From assembly GCA_963662175.1 (NCBI GenBank), contig OY759215.1:28433534-28497533 (forward strand): a DNA stretch of 64,000 bases. Direction: 5' to 3'. This document shows positions 1 to 9,551 of the stretch, one piece after another. This DNA is from Aradus depressus. Lineage: Eukaryota; Arthropoda; Insecta; Hemiptera; Aradidae. Within the stretch, counting starts at the first letter, position 1. Every line of letters starts with the position of its first letter. Below the pieces are notes generated by a model that had not been told where the DNA came from, did no database searches, and saw only the letters and a program-made list of their open reading frames with translations. The translations under genes and the position numbers were made by a program.

Positions 1-467
1 TCTCATCAACATTTATGTCTGGAATGTCAACATTTACCTTTACCCTCCGATTGCCCCCTAGTCTTCAACAACAACAACCTGACGTGAACATATACCCCTT
101 CCGTAAACGCGATCTACCGACACAACCATCATTATCTCATCGTTTCTACCCCAACATTTATTTAAACATCAATTCAGAAGTTTCTAAAATGTTTAACTCC
201 AAATTTACCCTACAATCCCCCAAGAAGCTTAAAGAGAATTTGACACAAAGTTCTTCTTTTTTGAAGTGATACCATGAGGGTTCACCACTGAGTGTTCTTC
301 CTCTCCCGAGCCATCCATGCCAATTTTAATTTATTTTCTACATATACATTTACTGATTGTACATTTTATTGAGTAGTTGAATCTTTAAATAAATAAATAT
401 AAATAAAAGTTTAGTTTTCTAGTAATAGTAATTTATGTATTGAATTAAAAATTTAGCTTTTTTCCAG
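1..467. other. Left-edge intron; possible old LINE 3' tail
   Basis: No exon is recognised here. Positions 1-269 are open on the + strand but the protein resembles nothing I know. The stretch ends with an AAAT-type tail near 385-410, as truncated LINE copies often do, so an old LINE 3' end is possible. The last 20 bases are a pyrimidine-rich acceptor for the exon at 468. By position this is intron of the Oatp gene. Confidence 0.4.
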
Positions 468-637
468 GTATTTTACAACTGCAGCTGTATTGCAGAAAGT
501 TCTCCCGGGGGCTTCCAGGCTGAGGATCTGCCTTGCTACATTGAATGTCCCATGTTTCCCCTGTTTATTTTTCTAATTTTTTTGTATCAAGCTCTTGCAT
601 TTAGCACATTGATGCCTGCTATTACTTCGACCTTGAG
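468..637 (+). CDS. Oatp: Oatp/SLCO transporter, internal exon (end of extracellular loop 5 and next membrane helix)
   Basis: This is an internal exon of an organic-anion-transporting polypeptide, a 12-helix plasma-membrane carrier for amphipathic organic anions (in insects some members carry ecdysteroids). It follows a T-rich acceptor ending CAG at 467 and stops before GTAATC at 638. The frame begins VFYNCSCI, which is the conserved YNCSC segment just after the Kazal-like extracellular domain. Cysteines at YNCSC, LPCY and IECP follow, then a hydrophobic helix (FPLFIFLIFLYQALAF) and STLMPAITSTL. It ends after two bases of an Arg codon (phase 2), which the next exon at 1545 completes. Family and exon phase agree, so I am confident of the gene family. 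I cannot assign the paralogue. Upstream exons (Kazal domain and earlier helices) lie outside the window. Confidence 0.9.
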
Positions 638-1061
638 GTAATCAATATAAAGTATTATATCTAATATGACTGAATACGGATATTGTATTGTTAAATGATA
701 TGATATGAGGTGATTAATTTTTTGGAGAATTGCTTATCTTCTTAAATTAATTTTTTAAAAGAAATCACTTTTATTAGAGTTGCATATTTTCAATTCTCAT
801 AAGAATCGTTCAGTTTGTACTACAAACCTGAAATAGGTTGAACAGAGAGAGATTTTGGAGACGAACAAAATAGGATATAGCAACTCAGAAACAGTGGCGG
901 TTCTACAGTTTTGGCTAAGGCTTTTCCTTTGAAGAAGGCCCGCCAGAAATTTGTTGAGGAAAACATTTAGGATGAGGTTAGGTAGGGTAGGGAAAGAAGT
1001 AAATAAATATTTAAAAAATATGTATTGGATGTTATTGTATTCTCAATATTTATTGGGTTTT

Positions 1062-1450
1062 ACTTCCCCGTCAATACGAAGTATCGGTCAGAAATTTGTT
1101 GTTGAGTTTTCAACGAAATTTGATGTTTTCCAACCCGTATCGACAAGAAATTTTATAGTTTAATTCAAAACACAATAAAAAAATAGCAGATATTAATTTT
1201 CCTCGAAATCGGCATAAAGGAAAGGGGGATCAAATGAGGAGGATCAATTGAGGGGGATCAATTGAGGGGGATCAAATGAGGGGGATCGACTCAACAACCC
1301 CAAAATTGCCGATGTAATAAATGTATGGACACAGAATTTATTATTATGAAACAGAAGCCAATTTTGTGTTCTTAATGATAAAAGTAAACCGCTTTCAGGA
1401 TAATCTTTAAAAAAGTGATTTCGCCTGGCACTATATCGTATTAATCGTAT
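1062..1450 (+). mobile_element. Family D interspersed repeat, degraded copy
   Basis: It begins with TTACTTCCCC and the landmarks CGAAGTAT...GGTCAGAAATT, then TTGAGTTTTCAACG. It continues with the internal phrase TTGCCGATGTAATAAATGTA and ends in the family's downstream part. Copies of the same repeat occur across the whole window in both orientations. No protein is encoded. Confidence 0.6.
1223..1292. repeat. 14-bp tandem repeat, 5 units
   Basis: Five consecutive 14-bp units of the form AGGGGGATCAAWTG, the last ending GACTC. It is a local expansion inside the family D copy, in the intron between the two Oatp exons. Confidence 0.85.
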
Positions 1451-1544
1451 TTTGTTCATCAAGAAAATACCTTCTGTTAGTATAACTAATTGTTAAGCTT
1501 AGCAACTCCACTATTTCGATTGTAAACTATTGAACTGTTGTTAG

Positions 1545-1727
1545 AGTTGTGGAGACAGACCACCGTGCCCTGGGGATGGGAGTCCAGTGGATCCTGGCTC
1601 GTCTCTTGGGCTCCATACCCGGTCCTATCTTATTTGGGGCCATGATAGACCATGCCTGCATCCTCTGGCATGTCCAGCACGACGGCATGGGTACTTGCTT
1701 GCACTATGATCATCATCTCCTAGGCAG
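1545..1727 (+). CDS. Oatp: Oatp/SLCO transporter, internal exon (penultimate membrane helix and following loop)
   Basis: This is the next exon of the same transporter. After the TTGTTAG acceptor it contributes one base that completes Arg (AG|A), then reads VVETDHRALGM and the strongly conserved block GVQWILARLLGSIPGPILFG. That block is the helix-11 signature of SLCO/Oatp proteins. AMIDHACILW follows, then a Cys/His-rich loop ending YDHHLLG. The donor is GGCAG|GTAAGC at 1728. The exon is 183 bp, phase 2 at both ends, so the frame is preserved if it is skipped. The next exon should carry helix 12 and the cytoplasmic tail, and I could not identify it with confidence in the remaining 62 kb. No frameshift or stop interrupts either exon, so the gene looks intact. 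Confidence 0.92.
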
Positions 1728-1797
1728 GTAAGCAGTGATCCGCCAAGAAGAGAACTCAACTAAGCACTTTCCTCTTCAATATTGAATTACACTAGAC

Positions 1798-2168
1798 CAA
1801 TGGTTGTCAACCTTTTGACGATACACAGAGGTTTCGTAAATGAAGCTGGTTAATTTTTTCAATACATGTAAATTTTATTATTTATTATTAGAACAGATAT
1901 GAAAAATAAATTAAGTTAATCAAAAAATAATATTTATTATTATAATGGGAAATTTGTGCCACATGTTTTTGTATTATCTCATCTTTGGTGGTAAAAAGGA
2001 CAATACACTCTCAGTTGATGTTCCGCCATTACCAGCTCTGATCTTTACAGTTGTGTTGAAGGCTACTTTACGCCCATTGGTTTAATATGTAAAATTTCAA
2101 TTTTTGACCTCTTTTCAATTTCACGACACACTAACAAACCTTTCGCGAGACAGCGATTGAGAATCACT
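1798..2168. mobile_element. Old hAT-like MITE
   Basis: It begins CAATGGTTGTCAACC and ends with the inverted relative CGATTGAGAATCACTG, matching the common hAT terminus CAGTGGTTCTCAACC. Flanking octamers CACTAGAC and TAGTAGAG match at 5 of 8 places, consistent with a decayed 8-bp target duplication. It is AT-rich inside and non-coding. It lies just downstream of the Oatp exon donor. Confidence 0.6.
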
Positions 2169-2441
2169 GTAGTAGAGTCTCTCATCCGTCAGGGTATGGG
2201 ACCTGATGGGTGAAAGATTTGAGAGAGGCATGATTACAATGTTCCAAAGACGAACTAATAGTAATAATTATTACATTTATTTATTTGTTAATTTTTTTTT
2301 TCGGTTAGCATCCAGTAGTATCCCTATCGAAGGGAATTTATTTAACTGCATGCTCTATATGTATACATAAAAATTAATCTTCTGTACAAAGTCTAAAAAT
2401 TGTTTATAGAAATGTCGCACTAAAATAGTTGTTGACAAAGG

Positions 2442-2716
2442 CTAACTTTCACCATTGGTCACCACAAATCTCACTAAGGAACTTCTTAGGCCCTCTAATA
2501 GTTCACAAGTGAAGATTATATGATGGACTGTCTGCTCCTGAGTGCAGCAGAGGCAGAGAGGTGAATCGAGGATCCTGAACCTGTGGAGGTAGTGCCTCAA
2601 CTTGCCGTGTCCACTCAGGAACATGGTCATCTTGGCTGGCAACGGTTTGTCCTCTACAGTCGGGAAGAAGCTCCTTGTAACCGTACCTTTATTCCTCGGC
2701 CCCCAACGCTCCTTCC
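2442..2716 (-). pseudogene. LINE fragment: C-terminal RNase H/zinc-knuckle tail
   Basis: Read on the - strand, the frame contains WKERWGPRNKGTVTRSFFP, then FLSGHGKLRHYLHRF, then a C-x-C-C...H-H...C cluster (LCLCCTQEQTVHHIIFTC). This order is typical of the end of the ORF2 protein in R1/I-like insect non-LTR retrotransposons: the end of RNase H followed by a Cys/His knuckle. A stop lies directly upstream at 2717-2719, so only the tail survives. There is no start codon and no reverse transcriptase, so it is a dead 5'-truncated copy. Confidence 0.75.
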
Positions 2717-2719
2717 ATT

Positions 2720-3937
2720 ACAGGATGGACGTCCATCTCGTCTTCGCCGTTATCAATGTTTTCTGTTATTTTGCGTTGCTCTACGTCCTGTGCCGCCTCT
2801 TTTGCCAGGCAGTCCGCAGGCTCGTTACCGGTATCGCTATTGTTAATTTGTATGTTCATAAATAATTATATAGGTAAACTACATTACGTAGAACTTTTAC
2901 TGAAAATGTTTAGTCGAATCTCATTCCAAGAAGATTTTACCAGATTTTAAAGTAGACTAATTAATCTAAATACATTTCTATGATCTGTATCGACATATGG
3001 AAAATAAAATATATTAAAATACATAACTTGTAAATTTAGAAAAGAAAAAACATAGCATTGCAAAAAAAACGTTTTGGTTGGGGGTGTAGCTCTTCAAGGG
3101 TAGGTGGCGGTTTATTGATAGACTTAAATTCAGGATAAAAAATAGTGAAAAGAGGTGTTCGTTGCATGCTTGTAACTGGAACCGTCTGGTTGAAAATAGG
3201 GTGTATATACAGATAGAATTTCATGAACATCCGTCAACTCTGGTGATTGACAGAAGGAGAAATTATATACATACATTATTTAATCACAGTTAAGGGACTG
3301 TTCATAACAACGTCATACTGAAACAGAATGATTTTGATGATTGATTGATTGAAACAGATTTTTTTGAAGTAGGGGAGGGGAAGTTATACATAAAATTGTA
3401 TCGTCACGCTGGAGAAATAAAAATCTTCGGATTTTTTTTTTTTTGATAGGTACTCAAATTAATATTTAAACAGATGGTGCATATTTGTCTAAAATTATTT
3501 ATCTTGATAATCCAGTTGACTTAAATTACCTATATTATTCTTTGACAATAGAATACATTTTTGCTGGATTTTTTTGTTGAAAATTAACTCCAGTCAATTG
3601 TCATTGTTTTAGACAGGAGGCCCCCCACAGTATTTATCAAATTTATTATCAAGTTGAAGGGGGGGGGGGGGGGATGCTTTATCTGTTTGTTTGACAAAGA
3701 GGGGTTTGAAAAGTGTTTTAATGAGCGTGACGTAGTTTATGATGAATGCTTGTTTATACATTTATATTTATGGTGGTACATGATTTGTAAGATTAATTTT
3801 TTTTTAATTTCTGTTTTAGAAATCTGTTTATAATCATGTTTTGTGGAAAATCACTACAAATTATATTTTTCCTGGTTGCCTATTTCCGTGCCAGAATCCG
3901 TGGATAAGGATTGGACGAACGCCAACTTCCTCCAACT
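2720..3937. other. AT-rich interval with no recognised gene
   Basis: Nothing coding is recognised. There is a G-run at about 3660-3673 and several A/T homopolymers. The short open frames here have no familiar motifs. Confidence 0.5.
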
Positions 3938-4009
3938 GGCCTCTTGGTCTAGGGGTATGATTCCTGCTTTGGGTGCAGGAGGTCCCGGGTTCAAATCCCG
4001 GAGGGGCCC
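3938..4009 (+). tRNA. tRNA-Pro (anticodon UGG)
   Basis: A complete 72-nt cloverleaf. The acceptor arm GGCCTCT pairs with AGGGGCC (3938-3944 with 4002-4008, one G-T wobble), with discriminator C at 4009. The D-arm holds the A box TGGTCTAGGGGTA. The anticodon stem CCTGC/GCAGG encloses the loop TTTGGGT, with anticodon TGG at 3970-3972. The T-arm B box is GGTTCAAATCC. Both internal Pol III promoter boxes are intact and there is no intron. Unlike the tRNA-derived SINE heads in this window, all four stems pair and the 3' end stops at a T-run. It should be transcribed by Pol III and read CCN proline codons. Confidence 0.95.
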
Positions 4010-4013
4010 TTTA

Positions 4014-4022
4014 TTTTTTTTT
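4014..4022 (+). terminator. Pol III T-run terminator of tRNA-Pro
   Basis: A run of nine T residues starts 5 bases after the tRNA discriminator base, the usual Pol III stop signal. Confidence 0.85.
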
Positions 4023-4531
4023 CTCTTCTTTTACGGCACTGCCTTTAAAAAGATATATTTTCTCTTATATTTATGGGAAAACTTTAAAATAGTGTTGTAA
4101 ATATATGAATAAAATGTTTGAAACAAGCTTTAAACGATTACACTTGTTTTAATTTATTTTTTGTCACTGCATTTTAAAAATTAAATATTTTTCAGTTTTG
4201 TGTAAACTACAAAATTATCTGTCTTATCAAAAGAACCCGGATGTTAAGACATTTATGGCGAAATGCCTACTATTGTCGCCATTTTCTTTTGTTTTCGCCA
4301 AAAAGCATTTTTTTTTTTAAATGAAATAGAATACATTTTGTTTTTTAAGGAAGCATTCTAATCGTACAATAATTTGAGATTGAGTTTTCAACGGAATCAC
4401 AAGTTTTGAGGTACCTACCCTGAACTCGATTTGACAATTTTGTGTGGCCGTCTGTATATGTGTAAGTGAAGAAATTGGAGAAGTTGTCACAAGTTCTGTG
4501 TTAGTCTAAATATTTCATTTTTAGTATCAGT
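4023..4531. other. AT-rich interval with no recognised gene
   Basis: No feature is supported apart from A/T-rich sequence and one GTAAGT-like hexamer without an exon in front of it. Confidence 0.5.
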
Positions 4532-5206
4532 TTGCTCTCAACACACTCAGACCCAACACAAGCAAGCTCACACTTACAGGAACATTTACACCAGCTAACA
4601 GATTGGGCCAACAAATGGAGACTAAAAATTAATAGAGACAAATCTCTGCAAACCACATTTACCCTCAGACACAACACTTGTCCACCAGTTTACATTAACA
4701 ACCAGCCCATTCCTGCATCAGACACTGTCCGATATCTAGGACTTCATTTAGACAGACGTTTAACTTGGACAACTCATATCAGACTGAAACGCACAGACCT
4801 CAAAAGACGATTTGGACGACTGAAATCAATCATCGGACGACGATCGACATTATCGCTTGAAAACAAACTTCACATTTACAACACTATACTAAAACCCATC
4901 TGGACTTACGGCATCGAGATATGGGGATCAGCCAAAAAATCAAACATACAACGCCTTCAGTCATTACAATCCATCATACTACGCCACATTGCCAATGCCC
5001 CATTTTACGTTTCCAACCTCACATTACATAATGACCTCAACATCCCATTTATACCTTCGGTTATCAAGACACGATATCAAAATTTTCACGACAAACTCCA
5101 TTATCACGCCAATCCACTTATTCTCCAATTATCCTCAAACACTCTCCCCACAAATCCGCCAAGACGTCTAAAGCGGACATGGCAGAGGGACCTGCTCCAG
5201 GACTAG
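4532..5206 (+). pseudogene. 5'-truncated jockey-like LINE, C-terminal part of reverse transcriptase
   Basis: An uninterrupted 224-codon frame, entered without a natural ATG, covers the RT thumb and the region after it in a jockey-clade non-LTR retrotransposon. Landmarks in order are LTDWANKWRLKINRDKS, TVRYLGLHLDRRLTW, KLHIYNTILKPIWTYGIEIW, GSAKKSNIQRLQSLQSIILR and NLTLHNDLN. The catalytic FADD motif and the endonuclease are absent, so the copy was truncated on insertion near 4530. The short 3' UTR ends in an AAAT repeat at 5308-5327, as expected for jockey. The open frame suggests a fairly recent insertion. A sister fragment lies at 24835-25235. Confidence 0.88.
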
Positions 5207-5307
5207 CCTGGACTCCTCTTCGGTCACGTACCTCAGCAGTACAGCGACACACTTGCCACAGCACATCATCACAATCACTAGTGACAAATGTTGTCGTTGT
5301 GAATATG

Positions 5308-5327
5308 TAAATAAATAAATAAATAAA
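5308..5327 (+). repeat. (AAAT)n tail of the jockey-like LINE
   Basis: About five AAAT units close the 3' UTR of the LINE copy. Such tails form at the priming end of target-primed reverse transcription. Confidence 0.75.
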
Positions 5328-8300
5328 TCTCTTGAGAGAGAAAGTATTGAAACACATATTATCGAGGCTATGTATGGACTCGAAATTAAACGTTTAAGTT
5401 TTCGTATCACTCATCTTCTTAAAATTCATATAGTAAATGTTTTTCTAGATTTTGGCCAAATGTTGATCATAGATTCATGCTAAAACTTTTATATTGATGC
5501 CACATTTCACTCAAATTTAAGTTTTTCGTTTGAACAGTGTCTGTTGCACTTTTAGAGCGAATGTTTTAGTATCTCCATTCTAAGATATCGATAGACATTT
5601 GAATGGATTTTTAGTGCCTTTTTGCCTGCTTACCTCAACATATTTCAGTACCTAAACATCCAGTTCTAGTTTTTAATGGAAGAATTAACTGTTAAAACAA
5701 AAGTTTACTTTTATAATATTTTTTTTATTGAATTGGTGCGTGAGGGAAAGTTGGAGTTGCGCAGTGAATGGCTTTGCCCCCTCCACTTCCTCCCCTCTTT
5801 TCTCCAACTGAAGTTGGTATCAAAATAATATCAGCTGTATACTTGGCTCGGGCATGTCTGTGTTGTTTTCGTTGTCCTTTGCGTGTTATCGCATTATCAA
5901 TACCCACACGGTTTGTGTTATCCAGTTTTTGTAGAAAATAAATCCAGTAATTCAGCTGAACGTTGGTTACATTTTATTATTAATAACAATACGGTATATA
6001 AGTGAGAATTATTGTGTTTTTAAGGAATATTACAACTTTGTCCCATCGTTTTGAAAAGTCATTTGAAGCAATTAGATCTTTGGAAAAAGGTGAGAGAATA
6101 TATTTTTAGAACATATGTATAACTGATATTTTGTTGATGCAACCAGGATAAGTATGTTGATTTTGGTTATTATTCATTCCTAAAATTGTCATGAGATTCG
6201 GATTTTTTTTTTCATCTGTTGAGAATACTAATTTTTCTGGGATGGTTTAAAGAAAGAGGTTTAATTTTAATTGTTCTAAAATTCAACGAATTTCTTTTGG
6301 TTTTCATGTTCACAATGTTTTTACTAAAGAAGGAATGCATTTGACACTTCAAACGTATTTGTTGCAATAGTAAGTGCGGTTTTTTACTTAACATACATAC
6401 TTCACAACAGTATACAAATACTACATGTATGGCACTAACTTGTAAATATTTAAATTCCTATTTACTTAAGAGATTAAATACAAGTAAGGCAATCCGCTTG
6501 CATTATTGTGGATTATACGAAAACCCCAATTACTTTTGCAACAACCCATATGCCTTATAATTACGGAAATTATTTACGCATTTATTACTATTTCTGAAAT
6601 TAAGAATAATTTTTGGCTATTGATTTTAAATTATTAACATTTGTTTATTAATTTGGAGTGTTACATAGACGTAAGATAAGGTTTTGTTTACATTTGGAAG
6701 GAATCTGTTGTTTTATCTTACTTTCTTTTTGTTTTATTTTATAAATTTCCTTAGAAAAGTTGCCTTGAAGTGGTTGCTTACGCTGGAACCGGTACCTCTG
6801 CCCTTTTTGTATTTGGAAGTTTACTTCAGAAAAGTTTATTTTACCACCTTATATTTGTATTCACGCTATTCTGTATTTGTTCTAGAGGCTAAATTGTGCG
6901 GTGTCCTTAAGCCCCAACTTATTTCGCATGTTTAAACTTTAATATTTACTATATGGTGAATAATTTAACCTGATTACCACTGGAGAATTACGTACAGAAT
7001 ATATTATATGAGAGACCACAGTGCATCCCCTAAGGATGACGACTTCATTGGTCAGGACTTCAGTAAATGTTGTTCGTTTGAGTAAATGAATAACAAATAA
7101 TTTAAGTTCGCGAAACCTGAAAAAAAACTTGATTAACAAAAATACGAGAGTACAAATTGTAGTGATTACAACATAACTAAAAAAAAGTTTAGTAAAATAT
7201 GCACTTGATTACAAATGTACCTACTCAAAAAGTTGCATAAAATTGTGTGATCAAATAGTCAGAATTAATTCGAGAATTTTGATAATCAAATATTCTTTTA
7301 CTTAGTTCTTAATCGATTTGGGTTTTTATTTATTTATTTTCAAGAAATAAAACACTGTTGTCGTTGTCATATCGTTTGGACTTCTCGATTAGAGTAATCT
7401 CGCAATAAATAATCATTCAATAACGTTAACTTTTACTGTCTTTTTTTTTGACATTTCCCTTGAATCTGAGTATTATTTATTGTTATTATGCAAATTATTA
7501 CAATAAATAATAAACGTATCGATTGTATTACTTGGGTGCATATAATCATATTCCATAAATATATATGTACTGATGACAAATATTCATACTCATATATATA
7601 TTTTTTTTTCTTCAAATGGTACATTTGTATGTATATCGTTAGAATGAACTTTGAATTCTGAAAAGAAAAATTCTTCAAACTGGTTGTGGAAATCAAAAAA
7701 TTGAGCCCATTAAGTGCTGATATTTATATTTCCCCGTAAATTCAAGTTATATGCCAACCAAAATATACAAAATAGAAACGGTTATATCTTTTGAACAGAA
7801 GGTCATAGACATTATAGGGAAAAAAGAAAAATGTTCTCCGTTAAATGTTCTACAAACATGCATCTGTTCAATTTCTTCATATGTGCAATAGTTAAGCTGC
7901 AATTTTTGCTCGAACATTTAGCCTGAGGAGCGCGACTCCGATCTCCAACCCAGGACGTTATGTTCAGATTTTATTCTCTTTTTAGGAGATATTTTTGGAA
8001 ACTATTGAGTATCACCCAAATAACTCCTGTCTTCACCCAAAGTAAATTGGCGGAAAAAACAAAAAAAAAAGAAATATGACAGTATGTCATTTTTTCTCCC
8101 CATTATTGCAGATTGTAGCACTATAAGGGTCTTCGTAGATACAAATGTACATTTTAATTTATTGTATATTATTATAATTTTATTTATTGGTGTGAATAAG
8201 TTTGTCGTAAATTTTATTCAAAAGAAATATTTGAACATTTTTTTAAAATCATTGTAACAACACGTCCAATTATTGATCTAGTTCTTTACTTCTTAAACGT

Positions 8301-8339
8301 CCTGTTCTTTACGACGTAACACATGAAAAAGTGGATTTT
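5328..8339. other. Long AT-rich interval; one weak exon candidate
   Basis: No repeat family or gene is recognised for 3 kb. The only notable spot is 6755-6932: a strong T-rich acceptor (TTTCCTTAG) is followed by a frame that is open in the phase left by the Oatp exon at 1727, to a stop at 6933. No family match is evident, so it is listed only as a finding. Confidence 0.4.
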
Positions 8340-8526
8340 TTTTGGCTTTATGTACGGTGCATATTAGCCATGTCAATGTGTTATATCTAGTTATTTACGA
8401 TATCCATGGCCCCGGGAGGGAGTTCTATCTACGAATTAAAACTAACTCCCGGACGGGATTCGAACCCGCAAACCATTGTGAGACCATGCGACCAAAGCCC
8501 TACGCTCTAACCCGCACGGCCACCAT
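8340..8526 (-). mobile_element. SINE-2 copy
   Basis: A tRNA-related SINE in reverse orientation. On the - strand it has the head GGTGGCCGTGCGGGTTAGAG (A-box region) and the B box GGGTTCGAATCCC. The conserved hairpin body follows (GGGAGTTAG...AACTCCCTCCCGG), then CATGGATATCG and an A-rich end. It matches the copies at 25362, 32562 and 39237. Confidence 0.85.
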
Positions 8527-8732
8527 GGTGGAATTGTAAAGTGTGCTGAACTAATGTCACATGGGGGACTGATTCACTGAGTCCATTCATTAATTAACTA
8601 AAAATCTCAGCACTTATTGGTTGTATCTTGAGGAATCTAGAGAGAAACAGTATTCTCTTAACAGAAAATTTACATACCAGAAGGATGATATTCAAATATG
8701 AAAATTTCATATGTAAATTGAAAACCAACCAA

Positions 8733-8925
8733 CCTAAGGGCCTCGACCCGCGATCTTGAGCTCAGGAGGTGGCGTGCTTGTCTACTGAGCTCAATATCGT
8801 GGTTTCGTTACCCGGCCGAGGTCGTTAGGTTGAGCTGAAAAACCGGTGAGGACACCGTCCTTCGGAAGGGACGTTAAACCTGGAAAAACCTAGGTAAGCT
8901 AAATCTAGGACTGAGATATATAATA
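8733..8925. mobile_element. SINE-1 composite remnant (two head-to-head pieces)
   Basis: The left part reads as a reversed SINE-1 middle (CCTAAGGGCCTCG...CGCGATCTTGAGCTCA). The right part is a forward copy (GGCGTGCTTG...CCGAGG...CCGTCCTTCGG). The forward piece keeps the hairpin motif CCGTCCTTCGGAAGGGACG although the rest is diverged. It is an old rearranged insertion. Confidence 0.6.
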
Positions 8926-8930
8926 TATGC

Positions 8931-9551
8931 AGGGGCGTAGCCAGGAGGGGGCAGAGCACGGCCAGAGCAAAAAACCGAGATAAAAATTAAATAAACAAAA
9001 AAAAACGTTTTTATTAAAAATGGATTGCTTGCAAGTTACCAATAGGATCTTCAAATTTTCCGTGCGTCTGATTCCTAAATCAGCAATCAGCTGTTACATA
9101 AATGTACATGTACAAAACAAGTCATATTACATTTATTTAAATACATATGAATTCGATCATTTCATTTCCTCACTCAAAATCGTCATTTATGTTATACTTT
9201 ATACTCTTAAAACTGATTTTACATGCACAGTAAAAATGCAGGAGCAAATGCACGCTATTGGATGTGAGTCATTTAATTCTAAAGCACTGGAACCACAGCG
9301 TGCATTTGCTGCTGCTGCGCTTTGCATTTTTGCTGGTCATGTAAAGTCAACTTAAGTATTACAGTCAGTGGGTACCTGAGGGGGAGCTTCTAGAGGTCCG
9401 AGTCTCCCAAATTAGTAGCAAAAGGTTTGCAGCGCTAAACACGGAAACCATGGGCTGTGCCCCCGGGAATCTATATCTACCACCCTTAGAGCCTAACTTT
9501 GCCCCCCCCCCCCCCCCCCCCCCCCGCTCGAAATCCTGGCTAAGCCCCTGT
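8931..9551. mobile_element. hAT-type MITE with CAGGGGCGTAGCCAGG ends
   Basis: The ends are CAGGGGCGTAGCCAGG and CCTGGCTAAGCCCCTG, inverted repeats with one mismatch. The hexamer TATATG flanks both ends directly, a probable remnant of the target duplication. It is the longer version of the element at 50716-51079. The extra ~260 bp in the middle include a foldback segment (9213-9346). A C-homopolymer near 9501-9525 lies before the right end. There is no transposase. Confidence 0.85.
9213..9346. repeat. Foldback segment nested in the hAT MITE
   Basis: Left arm TTTACATG...AAAAATGCA...GCAAATGCACGCT and right arm AGCGTGCATTTGC...TGCATTTTTGCTGGTCATGTAAA are imperfect inverted repeats around a ~40-bp loop. 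The sister element at 50716 lacks it, so it looks like a second MITE that inserted into the first. Confidence 0.65.

Larger units (their letters stand above)
638..1544. other. Intron between the two Oatp exons
   Basis: This 907-bp intron runs from the GTAATC donor to the TTGTTAG acceptor. It contains a CAGTGGCGG motif near 893 resembling a hAT-type end, a family D repeat fragment (1062-1450) and a five-unit 14-bp tandem repeat. No coding sequence is seen. Confidence 0.8.

Noticed and set aside
8342..8539. 65-codon + frame
   Set aside because: It lies entirely within the SINE-2 copy, on its antisense strand.
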